Assembly: GCF_002209555.1 (NCBI RefSeq)
Contig: NZ_NJIF01000009.1
Location: 1-64,000 of the forward strand
Source of the DNA: Achromobacter insolitus
GTDB taxonomy: Bacteria > Pseudomonadota > Gammaproteobacteria > Burkholderiales > Burkholderiaceae_B
DNA: 64,000 nt
Direction: 5' to 3'
Part shown: positions 50,639-60,045 of the stretch, piece by piece
Position numbering within the stretch: position 1 is the stretch's first letter
Layout: each line of letters opens with the position of its first letter
Notes under the pieces: model-generated
Databases searched by the model: none
Told to the model about the DNA's origin: nothing
The model's input: only the letters and a program-made list of their open reading frames with translations
Position numbers and translations under genes: made by a program

Positions 50639-51476
50639 GCGGTTTGTCCCGGCGCAGCACGATGGCCAGGCTGCGTGACAGACGCGGCGCAAGCGACCGC
50701 AGCTCCAGCGCCTTGCGCCGCCCCGCGCCTGACACGGCCAGCCTGGGCAGGATCGCGCACCCCAGGCCGGCGGCGACGATCTCCTTCATGGCCTCTGTGC
50801 TGCCCAGCTCCATGACCGGCTTGGCGGCCAGGCCGGCCTGCTCGAACCAGTCGTCCACCAGGCGGCGGGTGCGCGCGCCCGGTTCGAACAACACCAGCGG
50901 CAACTGCGCCAGCGCCTGCGGCGTGGCGGCAGCGGGAATGGACGCCGGATCGCCGGCGGGAAAGATTGCCACGAACTCGTCTTCCAGCACCGGCGTGACC
51001 TGAAACATGCGCCCTGGCGCAGGCAAAGTGACCAGTCCGATATCCAGCGTGTTGTTCTCCAGTCCGCGCAGCATGTCCGCCGTGTTGCCGGTGCTGGCGA
51101 CGATGTCCAGGGCAGGGAAACGCCGCCGCAGGTCGGCCAGGATGGGAGGCAGCAGATAGGTGCAGGCGGTGGCGCCCGTGCCCAGCCGGACGCGGCCGGA
51201 TACCTGCGAGGCATGCGCGGTCATGGCGAGCTCGGCCTGCGCCAGCGCGGCGTCGATGACCCGCACGTGCTGCAGCAGTTCCAGCCCGGCCGCGGTCGGC
51301 CCGGCGCGGCGGCCGACGCGTTCCACGAGCTTCAGGCCAAAGCGCCGTTCCAGTTGGCGGACCTGCAGGCTGACGGCGGGCTGGGTCACCCCGCCCCGTT
51401 CCGCAGCAGCGGAAAAGCTGCCCAGTTCGATCACCTGCGCAAAGGTGCGCAAGTGGTCCAGGTTGAGGCCGCGCAT
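50586..51476 (-). CDS. LysR-family transcriptional regulator (CbbR-like)
   Basis: A 296-residue LysR regulator. The helix-turn-helix lies at about 5-60 ([25 protein letters not shown]) and the effector domain at about 90-290, with a layout similar to CysB/CbbR-type proteins. The ATG at 51476 is used; a TTG at 51488 would add four residues. It is divergent from the GNAT/MFS pair, with a palindrome between them, so it may control those genes. Its stop codon lies two bases beyond the break in leuA. Confidence 0.87.
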   Translation of the reverse strand: MRGLNLDHLRTFAQVIELGSFSAAAERGGVTQPAVSLQVRQLERRFGLKLVERVGRRAGPTAAGLELLQHVRVIDAALAQAELAMTAHASQVSGRVRLGTGATACTYLLPPILADLRRRFPALDIVASTGNTADMLRGLENNTLDIGLVTLPAPGRMFQVTPVLEDEFVAIFPAGDPASIPAAATPQALAQLPLVLFEPGARTRRLVDDWFEQAGLAAKPVMELGSTEAMKEIVAAGLGCAILPRLAVSGAGRRKALELRSLAPRLSRSLAIVLRRDKPLSRGLRHLQEALLALRE

Positions 51477-51522
51477 CGCTAAATCCAAAGTTTTACTTAT
51501 TCAAATCATAATAGACCAAAGC

Positions 51523-51534
51523 TTTATTAATAAA
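51523..51534. promoter_or_regulatory. AT-rich palindrome in LysR/GNAT divergent region
   Basis: A perfect 12-bp palindrome TTTATTAATAAA lies inside a strongly AT-rich stretch (51481-51540), 47 bases before the LysR ATG and 57 before the GNAT ATG. LysR proteins often bind such T-N11-A type sites in divergent promoters. Binding is inferred. Confidence 0.35.
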
Positions 51535-51590
51535 TAAGCTTGCGCGACACTGGCGGCTTGTTCCTTCCTCGATAGCCCTCACGGCCCGCC

Positions 51591-52136
51591 ATGTCGTCTC
51601 CTTCCTCCACCGTCCTCATCCGCGACAGCGCGGAAGCCGATCTGCCCGCCATCAAGGCGATATATGCCCACCACGTGCAGCACGGCACGGCCTCGTTCGA
51701 ACTGGAACCGCCTTCCATTGCCGAAATGCGCCAACGCCGCGCCAGCGTCCTGGAAAAGGAAATGCCCTATCTGGTGGCCGAGATCAATGGCGAGGTCGTC
51801 GGCTATGCCTACGTCACGCCCTATCGCCCGCGTCCTGCCTACCGGCACACGGTGGAGGATTCGGTGTACGTGAAAGCGGGCCGCTCTGGCCTGGGCATCG
51901 GCGGCAAGCTGCTGGCCGCGCTGATCGAACGCTGTACCGCCGCAGGTTGGCGCCAGATGCTGGCCGTGGTGGGAGACAGCCGCAACGCTGCGTCGCTGGC
52001 GCTGCATGCCAGCCAGGGCTTCCACCCCGCCGGCACGCTGCGCTCGGTCGGACACAAACACGGCGAATGGCGCGATACGGTGCTGATGCAGCGCGCGTTG
52101 GGCGAGGGCGACACCACACCGCCGCAGCGGCCGTGA
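51591..52136 (+). CDS. GNAT N-acetyltransferase (phosphinothricin acetyltransferase-like)
   Basis: A 181-residue acetyl-CoA-dependent N-acetyltransferase of the Pat/Bar/MddA group. The acetyl-CoA loop is GRSGLGIGGKLL, preceded by EDSVYV and followed by VVGDSRNAASLALHASQGF, all typical. Known members acetylate methionine sulfone, methionine sulfoximine or phosphinothricin; the natural substrate here is unknown. The last codons overlap the start of an MFS gene (GTGA), so both are translated together. Confidence 0.88.
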   Translation: MSSPSSTVLIRDSAEADLPAIKAIYAHHVQHGTASFELEPPSIAEMRQRRASVLEKEMPYLVAEINGEVVGYAYVTPYRPRPAYRHTVEDSVYVKAGRSGLGIGGKLLAALIERCTAAGWRQMLAVVGDSRNAASLALHASQGFHPAGTLRSVGHKHGEWRDTVLMQRALGEGDTTPPQRP

Positions 52137-53323
52137 TCCCGCCGCGCGCCATCGTCTGCCTGGGGCTGACCCAACTGGTCGGCTGGGGCGTGACGTACTA
52201 CCTGATAGGCGCCCTGGGCCCGGCCATGGCCGCTGACCTCGGCTGGAACGCGGCCACGGTGTATGGCGGATTCTCGGCGGCCATCGTGGTGATGGCCATG
52301 GTATCTCCACTGGCCGGCATGGCCGTGGACCGCTGGGGCGGACACCGCGTCATGCCCGCGGGCGCGGTGCTGGGCGCGCTGGGCTGCGCGGGCCTTGCGA
52401 TGGCGCACGCCCTTCCCGGGTACTTCCTGGCCTGGGCCGTGCTGGGCGTGGGTATGAGGCTGTGCCTGTACGACGCGGCCTTTGCGTCGCTCGCCCGCGC
52501 CGCCGGCCCTTCGGCACGCCGGCCCATGTCGCAGATCACGTTGTTCGGCGGACTGGCGTCCACGGTGATGTGGCCGGTGGGCCACGCGCTGTCGGAATGG
52601 CTGGGTTGGCGCGCTGCGGTGCTGGCGTATGCCGCCCTGGCGCTGGCCACGCTACCGCTGTATCTGGCGCTGCCCCGCGGACGCTACTCCGCGGCAGCGG
52701 GCGGCAAGGACAAGGCTTCGTCCGGCCTCACGCGCAACGCAGCCGAACGCCGGCTGGCGGGCGTGCTGTACGCGTTGATCGCCATGCTGACCAATTTCCT
52801 GGCGGCGGGCAACGCCGCCCATCTGATTTCGCTGCTGTCGGGCCTGGGCCTCGCGGCTGCCGCCGCGGTCAGCGTTGCGGCACTATGGGGAGTCGGTCAG
52901 TTCGCGGCCCGGCTGGCCGACGTGGCGCTGGGTTCTCGCCTGCATCCCCTGACGCTTACGCTGGCGGTCTGCGCGGTATTGCCGCTCTGCTTTCTGCTGG
53001 CGTTGCTGTCCGGCGGCAATCTCTATGCGACTGCCGCCTATGCCCTGCTCTACGGCGCCTGCAATGGCCTGCTGACCATTACACGCGGCACCTTGCCGCT
53101 GGCGCTGTTCGACTTTCGCAGCTACGGCGCGCTGGTCGGCGCCCTGCTGATTCCCAGCTTCCTGCTTACCGCCGCCTCGCCGGTGGCCTATGCTTACATC
53201 GTAGACAGCTACGGCACGCGTAGCGCGATGGCGCTATCGGCGGGCCTGGCGGCGGCAATCTGTGCGGCGGCGTTCGCGCTAAGGTGCAAGTTCATACAAA
53301 GAGCGCGCACGGCGTACGCCTGA
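52133..53323 (+). CDS. MFS transporter
   Basis: A 396-residue transporter with twelve membrane segments. The start is the GTG at 52133, which overlaps the acetyltransferase stop; longer frames upstream lie inside that gene and are not credible. The N terminus IVCLGLTQLVGWGVTYYLIG and the motif A-like loop DRWGGHRVMP are visible, as in the monocarboxylate-like/oxalate-formate branch. Pairing with an acetyltransferase suggests export of a toxic amine or its acetylated form, but this is inference. Confidence 0.85.
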   Translation: MIPPRAIVCLGLTQLVGWGVTYYLIGALGPAMAADLGWNAATVYGGFSAAIVVMAMVSPLAGMAVDRWGGHRVMPAGAVLGALGCAGLAMAHALPGYFLAWAVLGVGMRLCLYDAAFASLARAAGPSARRPMSQITLFGGLASTVMWPVGHALSEWLGWRAAVLAYAALALATLPLYLALPRGRYSAAAGGKDKASSGLTRNAAERRLAGVLYALIAMLTNFLAAGNAAHLISLLSGLGLAAAAAVSVAALWGVGQFAARLADVALGSRLHPLTLTLAVCAVLPLCFLLALLSGGNLYATAAYALLYGACNGLLTITRGTLPLALFDFRSYGALVGALLIPSFLLTAASPVAYAYIVDSYGTRSAMALSAGLAAAICAAAFALRCKFIQRARTAYA

Positions 53324-53372
53324 GACCCGGCAAACGCGCCCGCGCCTCGGCGCGAGTCCCGGCGCCAGCGGG

Positions 53373-54092
53373 TCAACCTTCGGCGGCGGAAGCCACGACC
53401 CATTTCTCCCAGCCGATCTTCCTGAGCTTGCAAGCCGGGCATTCACCGCAACCGTAACCCCAGTCATGGCGCGCGCCGCGTTCGCCCAGATAGCAGGTAT
53501 GGCTTTCCTCGACGATGGTTTCCACCAGCGCGTCGCCGCCCAGTTGGTGCGCCAGCGCCCAGGTTTCGGATTTGTCGATCCACATCAGAGGCGTCTCGAT
53601 CGTGACCCGGGAGCCCAGACCCAGTCCCAGCGCCACCTGCTGCGCCTTGATCGTGTCGTCGCGGCAGTCGGGATAGCCGGAGAAATCGGTTTCGCACATG
53701 CCGCCCACCAGCACGTCCAGCTGGCGGCGGTAGCCCAGCGCGGCCGCCAGCGTCAGGAACAGCAGGTTGCGGCCGGGCACGAAGGTGTTGGGCAGGCCGT
53801 TGGCCTGCATCTCGATGGCGCGGTCGCTGGTCATGGCGGTGTCGCCCACCTGCCCCAGCACCTTCAGGTCCAGCAGATGGTCCTCGCCCAGGCGTGGCGC
53901 CCAGTCGGGGAAATTGCCGCGGATCTCGCGCAGCACATTCAGCCGCGCGGACAGTTCGATATGGTGGCGCTGGCCGTAATCGAAGGCCACGGTTTCCACA
54001 TGGGCGTAGCGGTCCAGCGCCCAGGCCAGGCAAGTCGTGGAATCCTGGCCGCCCGAAAACAGCACGAGCGCGCGACGTTGGTGATTTTGCAT
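53373..54092 (-). CDS. queC: 7-cyano-7-deazaguanine synthase
   Basis: QueC converts 7-carboxy-7-deazaguanine to preQ0 with ATP and ammonia, for the queuosine tRNA modification. The PP-loop [10 protein letters not shown] is at the N terminus, and a C-terminal zinc site [10 protein letters not shown] with an earlier Cys is present. Length 239 residues. Other queuosine genes (queD, queE, queF) are not in this window. No preQ1 riboswitch was recognised upstream. Confidence 0.95.
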   Translation of the reverse strand: MQNHQRRALVLFSGGQDSTTCLAWALDRYAHVETVAFDYGQRHHIELSARLNVLREIRGNFPDWAPRLGEDHLLDLKVLGQVGDTAMTSDRAIEMQANGLPNTFVPGRNLLFLTLAAALGYRRQLDVLVGGMCETDFSGYPDCRDDTIKAQQVALGLGLGSRVTIETPLMWIDKSETWALAHQLGGDALVETIVEESHTCYLGERGARHDWGYGCGECPACKLRKIGWEKWVVASAAEG

Positions 54093-54263
54093 AAAAGGGG
54101 GCTTCTGGAAAGACGAAGGAATTAGTCGGACTTTAACGCAGCGGCACGACTTCGCCGTAAGGATCGCTGCGTAAAATCGTCGGTCAGATTCATTTTCCGG
54201 TTTACCTGCAACGCCCCGTATTGTCTTCCTTTCCCTTCAGCAGCCTCGACGGATCCCCGCCAG

Positions 54264-57113
54264 ATGAATGCCATGCGCCCGCAGTCCGATTCAGCAGAAC
54301 CCTTGCGTCACGATATCCGGCTGTTAGGCCGGTTACTGGGCACCGTCATCGAGGAATGCGAGGGCAAACGCGTCTTCGACACCATTGAAACCCTGCGCCG
54401 CACGGCGGTGAAGTTCCGCCGCGAAGGCAATGACGCGGACGGCAAGTTGCTGGAGCAGCGCGTCAAGCGCCTGCAAGGCAGCGATCCCAACTCGGTCGCG
54501 CGCGCCTTCAGCTACTTCCTGCACCTGGCCAACATCGCTGAAGACCGCGATCAGAACCGCCGCCAGCGCGCGCGCGCCATCGCCGACGACACGCCCGCAC
54601 GCGGCAGCCTGCGCGAAGCCGTGCAGACGCTGGGGCGCCACGGAGTGGGCGTGGCGCGCATTCGCCGCCTGCTGGCCGAGGCCTGCGTGATGCCGGTGCT
54701 GACCGCGCACCCCACCGAGGTGCAGCGCAAGAGCACGCTGGACGTGCACCGCGAAATCGCCGCCGCGCTGACGCAGCGCGAAGGCCCCCTCACCCCCGAG
54801 GAACTGGCCGACCTGGACGCTTCGCTGCTCGGCCGCGTGGCCACGCTGTGGCAGACCCGCATGCTGCGCTACACGCGGCTCACCGTGGCCGACGAAATCG
54901 AAAACGCGCTGTCGTACTACCGCAGCACCTTTCTGCAGGTCATTCCTCGGCTGTACGGCGACCTGTCCAAGCTGCTGAACCGCGAATCCGCCAAGCCGTT
55001 TGCCGCGCCGCCCCCGCCGCTTGAGCCGTTCCTGCGCATGGGCAGCTGGATCGGCGGCGACCGCGATGGCAATCCCAACGTGGACGCCAATACCCTGGAA
55101 CGCGCGTTGCTGCGCCAGGCCACCGTACTGTTCGAACACTATCTGCAAGAAGTGCACGCGCTGGGCGCGGAGCTATCGGTCACCACCTTGCTGATCGGTG
55201 TCGACGCCCAATTGCTGGCGCTGGCCGACGCCAGCGGCGACGATTCTCCCCACCGCCGCGACGAACCCTACCGCCGCGCGCTGGTCGGCGTATACGCCCG
55301 CCTGGCCGCCACCGCGCAGCGCCTGACGGGCCAGGACCTCGCACGACGCAGCACCGTCGCCGCCATCCCCTACGAGCGGCCTGAAGAACTGTCCGCGGAC
55401 CTGGCCGTCATCGCCGCATCATTGGCCGCCCACCACGGCTCGCCCATCGGCAAGCTGCGCCTGGCCGGCCTGCAGCAGGCCGTGGAAGTGTTCGGCTTCC
55501 ATCTAGCCACGGTGGACCTGCGCCAGAGCTCCGACGTGCACGAGCGCGCACTGGCCGAACTGTTCACCTGCGCGGGCACGCAGCACGACGGCAAGCCGCT
55601 GGACTATCTGGCCCTGACCGAGGAGCAACGCGTCGAACTACTGCGCGCCGAGCTGGCGCAGGCGCGCCCGCTGGCCTCCCCCTGGATCGCCTATACCGAA
55701 GACACCACGCGCGAACTTGCCGTGCTGCGCGCGGCTGCGGCCGGACGGGCCCGCTACGGCAAGCAGGCCGTGCGCCAGACCATCGTGTCGCATACCGAAA
55801 CGCTGAGCGACTTGCTGGAAGTGATGGTGCTGCAAAAGGAAGCCGGCCTCATCGCGCCGGCCGGACAGGAAATCCAGCCCGAGGATGGCCTGATGGTCGT
55901 GCCGCTGTTCGAGACCATCCCCGACTTGCAACGCGGGGCCGACATCATGGCCGCCTGGCTGGACCTGCCCGAAGTCCGCCAACGCGTGAAGCTGGCGCAG
56001 AACGGCGCGCAGGAAGTCATGCTGGGCTATTCGGACAGCAACAAGGACGGCGGCTTCCTCACGTCCAATTGGTCTCTCTACCAGGCCGAGCGCGCGCTGG
56101 TCGACGTGTTCTCCGCCCGCAACGTGCGCCTGCGCCTGTTCCACGGCCGCGGCGGCTCGGTCGGCCGCGGCGGCGGTTCCAGCTTTGACGCCATCCTGGC
56201 GCAACCCCCGGGTACCGTAGCCGGCCAGATCCGCCTCACCGAACAAGGCGAAGTCATCCAGAGCAAGTACAAGGACGCCGAGGTCGGCCGCTGGCACCTT
56301 GAACTCCTGGTCGCCGCCACGCTGGAATCCAGCCTGGCGCCGCGCGCCGAAGCCACCAGCGCCGAAGACGCGCACATGGCCCAGCACGGTCCGGCCATGT
56401 CCTTCATGTCGGATACCGCACAGCGCACCTACCGCGGCCTGGTCTACGACACCCCGCGCTTCGCCGACTACTTCTTCGCCGCCACGCCCATCAGCGAAAT
56501 CGCCGGCCTGAATATCGGCTCGCGCCCCGCCTCGCGCAAAAAGGGCCAGCGCATCGAAGACCTGCGCGCCATTCCCTGGGGCTTTTCCTGGGCGCAATGC
56601 CGCCTGATGCTGACCGGCTGGTACGGCATGGGCTCGGCGATCGAGGCCTATCTTGAAACCGGCGCCCCGGACGCGCCGCGCTCGCGCCGCAGCCGCCTCG
56701 CGCAGCTGCGCGAAATGGCACGCGACTGGCCCGCCTTCCGCACGCTGCTGTCGAACATGGAAATGGTGCTGGCCAAATCCGACCTGGCGATCGCCGCGCG
56801 CTATGCGCAACTGGTGCCGCAGCGCGGCGTGCGCGAACGCATCTTCGGATCCATCAGCGCCGAGCACGGCCGCACGCTGGCCATGCTCAAGCTGCTGACC
56901 CAGCGCGAACTGCTGGCCGACAACCCCACGCTGCAGGCGTCGCTGCGCGAGCGCTTCGCCTACATCGATCCGCTCAACTACCTGCAGATCGACCTGATCC
57001 GCCGCCACCGCGCGGCACAGAAGCATCCCGAGGCCGAGGTCGACAAGCGCGTGCAGCGCGCCATCCACCTGACCATCAACGGGATTGCGGCGGGGCTGCG
57101 CAACTCGGGCTGA
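54264..57113 (+). CDS. ppc: Phosphoenolpyruvate carboxylase
   Basis: Ppc adds bicarbonate to phosphoenolpyruvate to form oxaloacetate, a refill step for the TCA cycle. The 949-residue protein has the catalytic histidine motif [12 protein letters not shown] (about residue 150), the lysine/arginine region [17 protein letters not shown], the mobile loop [13 protein letters not shown], and the C-terminal [11 protein letters not shown] that closes the enzyme. An ATG at 54273 is an alternative start. It stands alone, 171 bases from the divergent queC. Confidence 0.96.
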   Translation: MNAMRPQSDSAEPLRHDIRLLGRLLGTVIEECEGKRVFDTIETLRRTAVKFRREGNDADGKLLEQRVKRLQGSDPNSVARAFSYFLHLANIAEDRDQNRRQRARAIADDTPARGSLREAVQTLGRHGVGVARIRRLLAEACVMPVLTAHPTEVQRKSTLDVHREIAAALTQREGPLTPEELADLDASLLGRVATLWQTRMLRYTRLTVADEIENALSYYRSTFLQVIPRLYGDLSKLLNRESAKPFAAPPPPLEPFLRMGSWIGGDRDGNPNVDANTLERALLRQATVLFEHYLQEVHALGAELSVTTLLIGVDAQLLALADASGDDSPHRRDEPYRRALVGVYARLAATAQRLTGQDLARRSTVAAIPYERPEELSADLAVIAASLAAHHGSPIGKLRLAGLQQAVEVFGFHLATVDLRQSSDVHERALAELFTCAGTQHDGKPLDYLALTEEQRVELLRAELAQARPLASPWIAYTEDTTRELAVLRAAAAGRARYGKQAVRQTIVSHTETLSDLLEVMVLQKEAGLIAPAGQEIQPEDGLMVVPLFETIPDLQRGADIMAAWLDLPEVRQRVKLAQNGAQEVMLGYSDSNKDGGFLTSNWSLYQAERALVDVFSARNVRLRLFHGRGGSVGRGGGSSFDAILAQPPGTVAGQIRLTEQGEVIQSKYKDAEVGRWHLELLVAATLESSLAPRAEATSAEDAHMAQHGPAMSFMSDTAQRTYRGLVYDTPRFADYFFAATPISEIAGLNIGSRPASRKKGQRIEDLRAIPWGFSWAQCRLMLTGWYGMGSAIEAYLETGAPDAPRSRRSRLAQLREMARDWPAFRTLLSNMEMVLAKSDLAIAARYAQLVPQRGVRERIFGSISAEHGRTLAMLKLLTQRELLADNPTLQASLRERFAYIDPLNYLQIDLIRRHRAAQKHPEAEVDKRVQRAIHLTINGIAAGLRNSG

Positions 57114-57171
57114 CGCATTGCTCGCGCCGCGGCGCGCGGCATGCAAGACCTCCATTGGGTGAGGGACCCGG

Positions 57172-57192
57172 CCCGCGCCATTCCGGCGCGGG
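57172..57192 (+). terminator. GC-rich hairpin behind ppc
   Basis: An eight-pair stem CCCGCGCC / GGCGCGGG with loop ATTCC, 59 bases after the ppc stop. It lacks a U-tract, so it may be an mRNA 3'-end structure and not a full terminator. Confidence 0.35.
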
Positions 57193-57287
57193 GCGGCCCG
57201 CTCCCTCCTCAGGCGTCCACCAGACGGACACCAAAAATTCCTCATTTGTCCGCCCCCCGCGACTTTTAGTACTATCTCTTTCAGAAA

Positions 57288-57320
57288 TTCTATATACGCA
57301 CAAATGTTCGCATATAGAAC
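57288..57320. promoter_or_regulatory. Candidate IclR-type operator before hydroxyacyl-CoA dehydrogenase
   Basis: The 15-bp GTTCGCATATAGAAC (57306-57320) has the same GTTC-N7-GAAC form as the two sites in front of pcaI. Its right half also pairs with an upstream arm: TTCTATAT (57288-57295) and ATATAGAA (57312-57319). It sits in an AT-rich island (57230-57335) of the otherwise GC-rich 322-base gap, 116 bases before the start codon. Control by the IclR protein at 60822-61604 is inferred. Confidence 0.5.
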
Positions 57321-57435
57321 AAAACGATTTTTCTGGCCAGGCGCACAGGAAGGCACACCGGAAGAGACAGAAAGTATCCTGGTTCCGCACGTGCCCGCCC
57401 GCAAAGCCCGGCATATCAGTACCGAGCGAACCATC

Positions 57436-58371
57436 ATGGATACCCCCCTCAAGAATCTCGCCATCGTCGGCGCAGGCGCCATGGGCAGCGGCATTGCCGC
57501 GCTGTTCGCCTCGAAGGGATTGAATGTCGTCCTGATCGATCCGATGGAAGGCGCGCTGGATCGCGCGCTCCAAACCATAGACCGCCAACTGAATGTGTAC
57601 GCGCCCGGCCAGGTCCAGGAAGCGATGCAGCGCATTCAGGTCGCGCCCGGGCTGGAAGCGGCCTGCAACAGCGACCTGGTCATCGAAGCCGTGCCGGAAA
57701 ACCTGGAGCTCAAGCGCGGCATCTTCGCCAAGCTCGATTCCCTCTGCCCCGCGCACACCCTCTTCGCCACCAATACCTCCGGCCTGTCCATCAACGCCAT
57801 CGCCAGCGCCGTCGTGCGCCGCGACCGCTTCGTGGGCACCCACTTCTTTACGCCCGCCGACGTGATCCCCCTGGTGGAAGTCGTGCGCAACGACGGCACC
57901 TCCGAGGACACCGTTGCCAAGGTCATGGCCACATTGCGCCACGCCGGCAAGCGCCCGGTGCTGGTCCGCCAGGACATTCCGGGCTTCATCGCCAACCGCA
58001 TCCAGCACGCCCTGGCCCGCGAGGCCATCTCGCTGCTGGAGAAAGGCGTAGCCAGCGCCGAAGACATCGACGAAGTGGTCAAGTGGAGCCTGGGCATCCG
58101 CCTGGCCCTGTCGGGTCCGCTGGAACAACGCGACATGAATGGCATCGACGTGCACTACGCGATCGCCAGCTATCTCTACAAAGACCTGGAAAACCGCACC
58201 GAACCCTCCGAACTGCTGAAGAGCAAGGTTGAAAGCGGGCAGATCGGCGCCAAGAGCGGCCAGGGGTTCTACACCTGGAGCCCGGAGCGCCGTGAGCGCG
58301 TGCTGCGCGAAAAGAGCGCCGCGCTCGGCGAACTCGCCGCCTGGCTCAACGAGAAGGCCAGCGGGTCCTGA
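57436..58371 (+). CDS. 3-hydroxyacyl-CoA dehydrogenase family protein
   Basis: A 311-residue NAD-dependent dehydrogenase. The N-terminal Rossmann motif is IVGAGAMGSG, with the acidic LIDP downstream; the catalytic region reads GTHFFTPADVIPLVEVV (histidine), and FIANRIQHAL starts the C-terminal dimer domain. It could act on short 3-hydroxyacyl-CoAs, such as 3-hydroxybutyryl-CoA, or on a related 3-hydroxy acid like L-carnitine or gulonate enzymes. The ATG at 57436 matches the family; earlier in-frame starts would overlap the operator region. Followed by atoE after 180 bases. Confidence 0.85.
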   Translation: MDTPLKNLAIVGAGAMGSGIAALFASKGLNVVLIDPMEGALDRALQTIDRQLNVYAPGQVQEAMQRIQVAPGLEAACNSDLVIEAVPENLELKRGIFAKLDSLCPAHTLFATNTSGLSINAIASAVVRRDRFVGTHFFTPADVIPLVEVVRNDGTSEDTVAKVMATLRHAGKRPVLVRQDIPGFIANRIQHALAREAISLLEKGVASAEDIDEVVKWSLGIRLALSGPLEQRDMNGIDVHYAIASYLYKDLENRTEPSELLKSKVESGQIGAKSGQGFYTWSPERRERVLREKSAALGELAAWLNEKASGS

Positions 58372-58551
58372 CGGCCGCGCCAGCAAGCATTCACTACATA
58401 AGGCGCGGGGCTTTCCGCCACCAGCGCCATCGGGCCACAAGCCCAACCACACAAAGAAAACCATCGTCCCACCCGCCCCCGCCGACACCCGGCGCCAGGG
58501 CGGCGCAAGACACGAGAAAACTTAGCCTTACCGGAGTTCGTAGGAGGCACC

Positions 58552-59892
58552 ATGAATAAACTGGCTTCATTCTTTACGGAGCTGATGCGCAAGTATCTGC
58601 CCGACCCCTTCGTGTTCGCCATCGCGCTGACCTTGCTCACCGTGCTCTTGGCCATGGGCGTGGAAGGCAAAGGCATCGGCGACATTACGCGCGCCTGGGG
58701 CAACGGCTTCTGGAGCCTGCTGGCCTTCACGACCCAAATGGCCGTGATCCTGGCGATGGGTTACGTGCTGGCCACCGCGCCGCTCACCGACCGCCTGCTC
58801 AACCGCATCGTCAGCCACGTGCACAAGCCGCACACCGCCATCATTGTGGCAACGCTGGTCGGCGGCATCGGCAGCTATCTGAACTGGGGCTTCGGCCTGG
58901 TCATCGGCGGCATCGTCGCCAAGAAGCTGGCGCTCAAGGTCAAGGGCGTGCACTATCCGCTGATCATCGCCGCCGCCTACAGCGGCTTCACCATGTACGG
59001 CCTGGGCCTGTCGGCCAGCATCCCCGTGCTGGTAGCCACCCCGAACCACCCCACCGCCAAGCAGATGGGCACCATCCCGCTGTCGGAAACCATTTTCTCG
59101 GTGCCCATGCTGATCACCAGCCTGGTCATCATCGTGACGCTGCCGCTGCTCAACGCCTGGCTGCACCCGAAAAAGGGCGAGAAGATCGTTGAAGTGGACC
59201 CGGCCATCGACCGCGACACCGCTACCGCCAGCGCCGCCGAAGACCTGCTGGAAAAAGGCACCCTGGCCTCGAAGCTGAACAACAGCCGCATCCTGAGCCT
59301 GCTGATCGGCGCGCTCGGCATCGCCTACGTGACGTTCCACTTCATGGACGGCGGTTCGCTGGACCTGAACCTGATCAACTTCATCATCCTGTTCCTGGGC
59401 ATCATCCTGCTGGGCACCCCGGCCGCCTACGTCGCCAAGCTCACCGAAGGCATCAAGACGATCTCCGGCATCATCCTGCAATACCCCTTCTACGCCGGCA
59501 TCATGGCCATCATGGCCGCTTCCGGCCTGGTCACCACGATCTCGCAAGTGTTCGTTGACGTGGCCACGCCCGAATCGCTGCCGTTCTGGGGCCTGATCAG
59601 CTCGTTTGTCATCAACTTCTTCGCACCGTCGGCCGGCGGCCACTGGGTCATCCAGGGTCCGTTCATGATCGACGCCGCCAAGGAAATCGGCAGCGCGCTG
59701 AACCAGACGACCATGGCCGTCATGCTGGGCAACGCCTGGAACGACCTGGTGCAGCCCTTCTGGATCCTGCCCGCGCTGGCGCTGTCCAAGCTCAAGCTGC
59801 GCGACGTCATGGGCTATACCGTCATCATGATGCTGTGGGTCGGTGTGATCCACATCACCGCGGTCCTCCTCTGGGGTTACTTGACGCATTAA
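58552..59892 (+). CDS. atoE: Short-chain fatty acid transporter (AtoE family)
   Basis: A 446-residue inner-membrane transporter of the AtoE family with about eleven membrane segments. It has a very strong ribosome binding site (TAGGAGG, 58541-58547). Family marks are the N-terminal RKYLPDPFVFAIALTLL and the region FAPSAGGHWVIQGPF. AtoE is linked to uptake of acetoacetate and other short-chain acids. Context with an acyl-CoA dehydrogenase, an SDR and a CoA-transferase suits a role in short-chain acid use. A 60-base bulged hairpin follows. Confidence 0.92.
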   Translation: MNKLASFFTELMRKYLPDPFVFAIALTLLTVLLAMGVEGKGIGDITRAWGNGFWSLLAFTTQMAVILAMGYVLATAPLTDRLLNRIVSHVHKPHTAIIVATLVGGIGSYLNWGFGLVIGGIVAKKLALKVKGVHYPLIIAAAYSGFTMYGLGLSASIPVLVATPNHPTAKQMGTIPLSETIFSVPMLITSLVIIVTLPLLNAWLHPKKGEKIVEVDPAIDRDTATASAAEDLLEKGTLASKLNNSRILSLLIGALGIAYVTFHFMDGGSLDLNLINFIILFLGIILLGTPAAYVAKLTEGIKTISGIILQYPFYAGIMAIMAASGLVTTISQVFVDVATPESLPFWGLISSFVINFFAPSAGGHWVIQGPFMIDAAKEIGSALNQTTMAVMLGNAWNDLVQPFWILPALALSKLKLRDVMGYTVIMMLWVGVIHITAVLLWGYLTH

Positions 59893-59919
59893 GCCCCCCA
59901 TACGCGCTTACGCGCGCCG

Positions 59920-59979
59920 CCCCTGGGGACGACACCTGCAGACCGGCAAAGCCGGATCTGGCGGTGTCCCCGCCAGGGG
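59920..59979 (+). repeat. Nested inverted repeat behind atoE
   Basis: Outer arms CCCCTGG (59920-59926) and CCAGGGG (59973-59979) enclose GGACGACACC / GGTGTCC segments and an inner stem CAGA-CCGGC-AAA-GCCGG-A-TCTG (59939-59960). The structure is a long bulged hairpin in the 153-base gap between atoE and the SDR gene. It has no U-tract; it may limit read-through or protect the atoE mRNA. Confidence 0.5.
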
Positions 59980-60045
59980 AGAGGACAGACGAATTAGTAC
60001 CGGCAGCGTTTCAGCCTGCGTTGGAATTTGGAATAGGGAACTGAT

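Noticed and set aside
51489-51590. Insertion-sequence remnant as cause of the AT-rich stretch near the leuA break
   Set aside because: No terminal inverted repeats, target duplications or transposase fragments are visible; the stretch fits a divergent promoter.
54093-54263. preQ1 riboswitch before queC
   Set aside because: No matching short pseudoknot-like consensus was seen in the gap.
57304-57435. N-terminal extension of the hydroxyacyl-CoA dehydrogenase from an ATG at 57304
   Set aside because: It would read through the palindromic AT-rich operator region and adds residues unlike the family; the start at 57436 gives the usual Rossmann N terminus.
55638-57635. A 665-codon open frame antisense to ppc
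   Set aside because: It mirrors the strongly conserved ppc gene, has biased composition and crosses the AT-rich promoter of the next gene.
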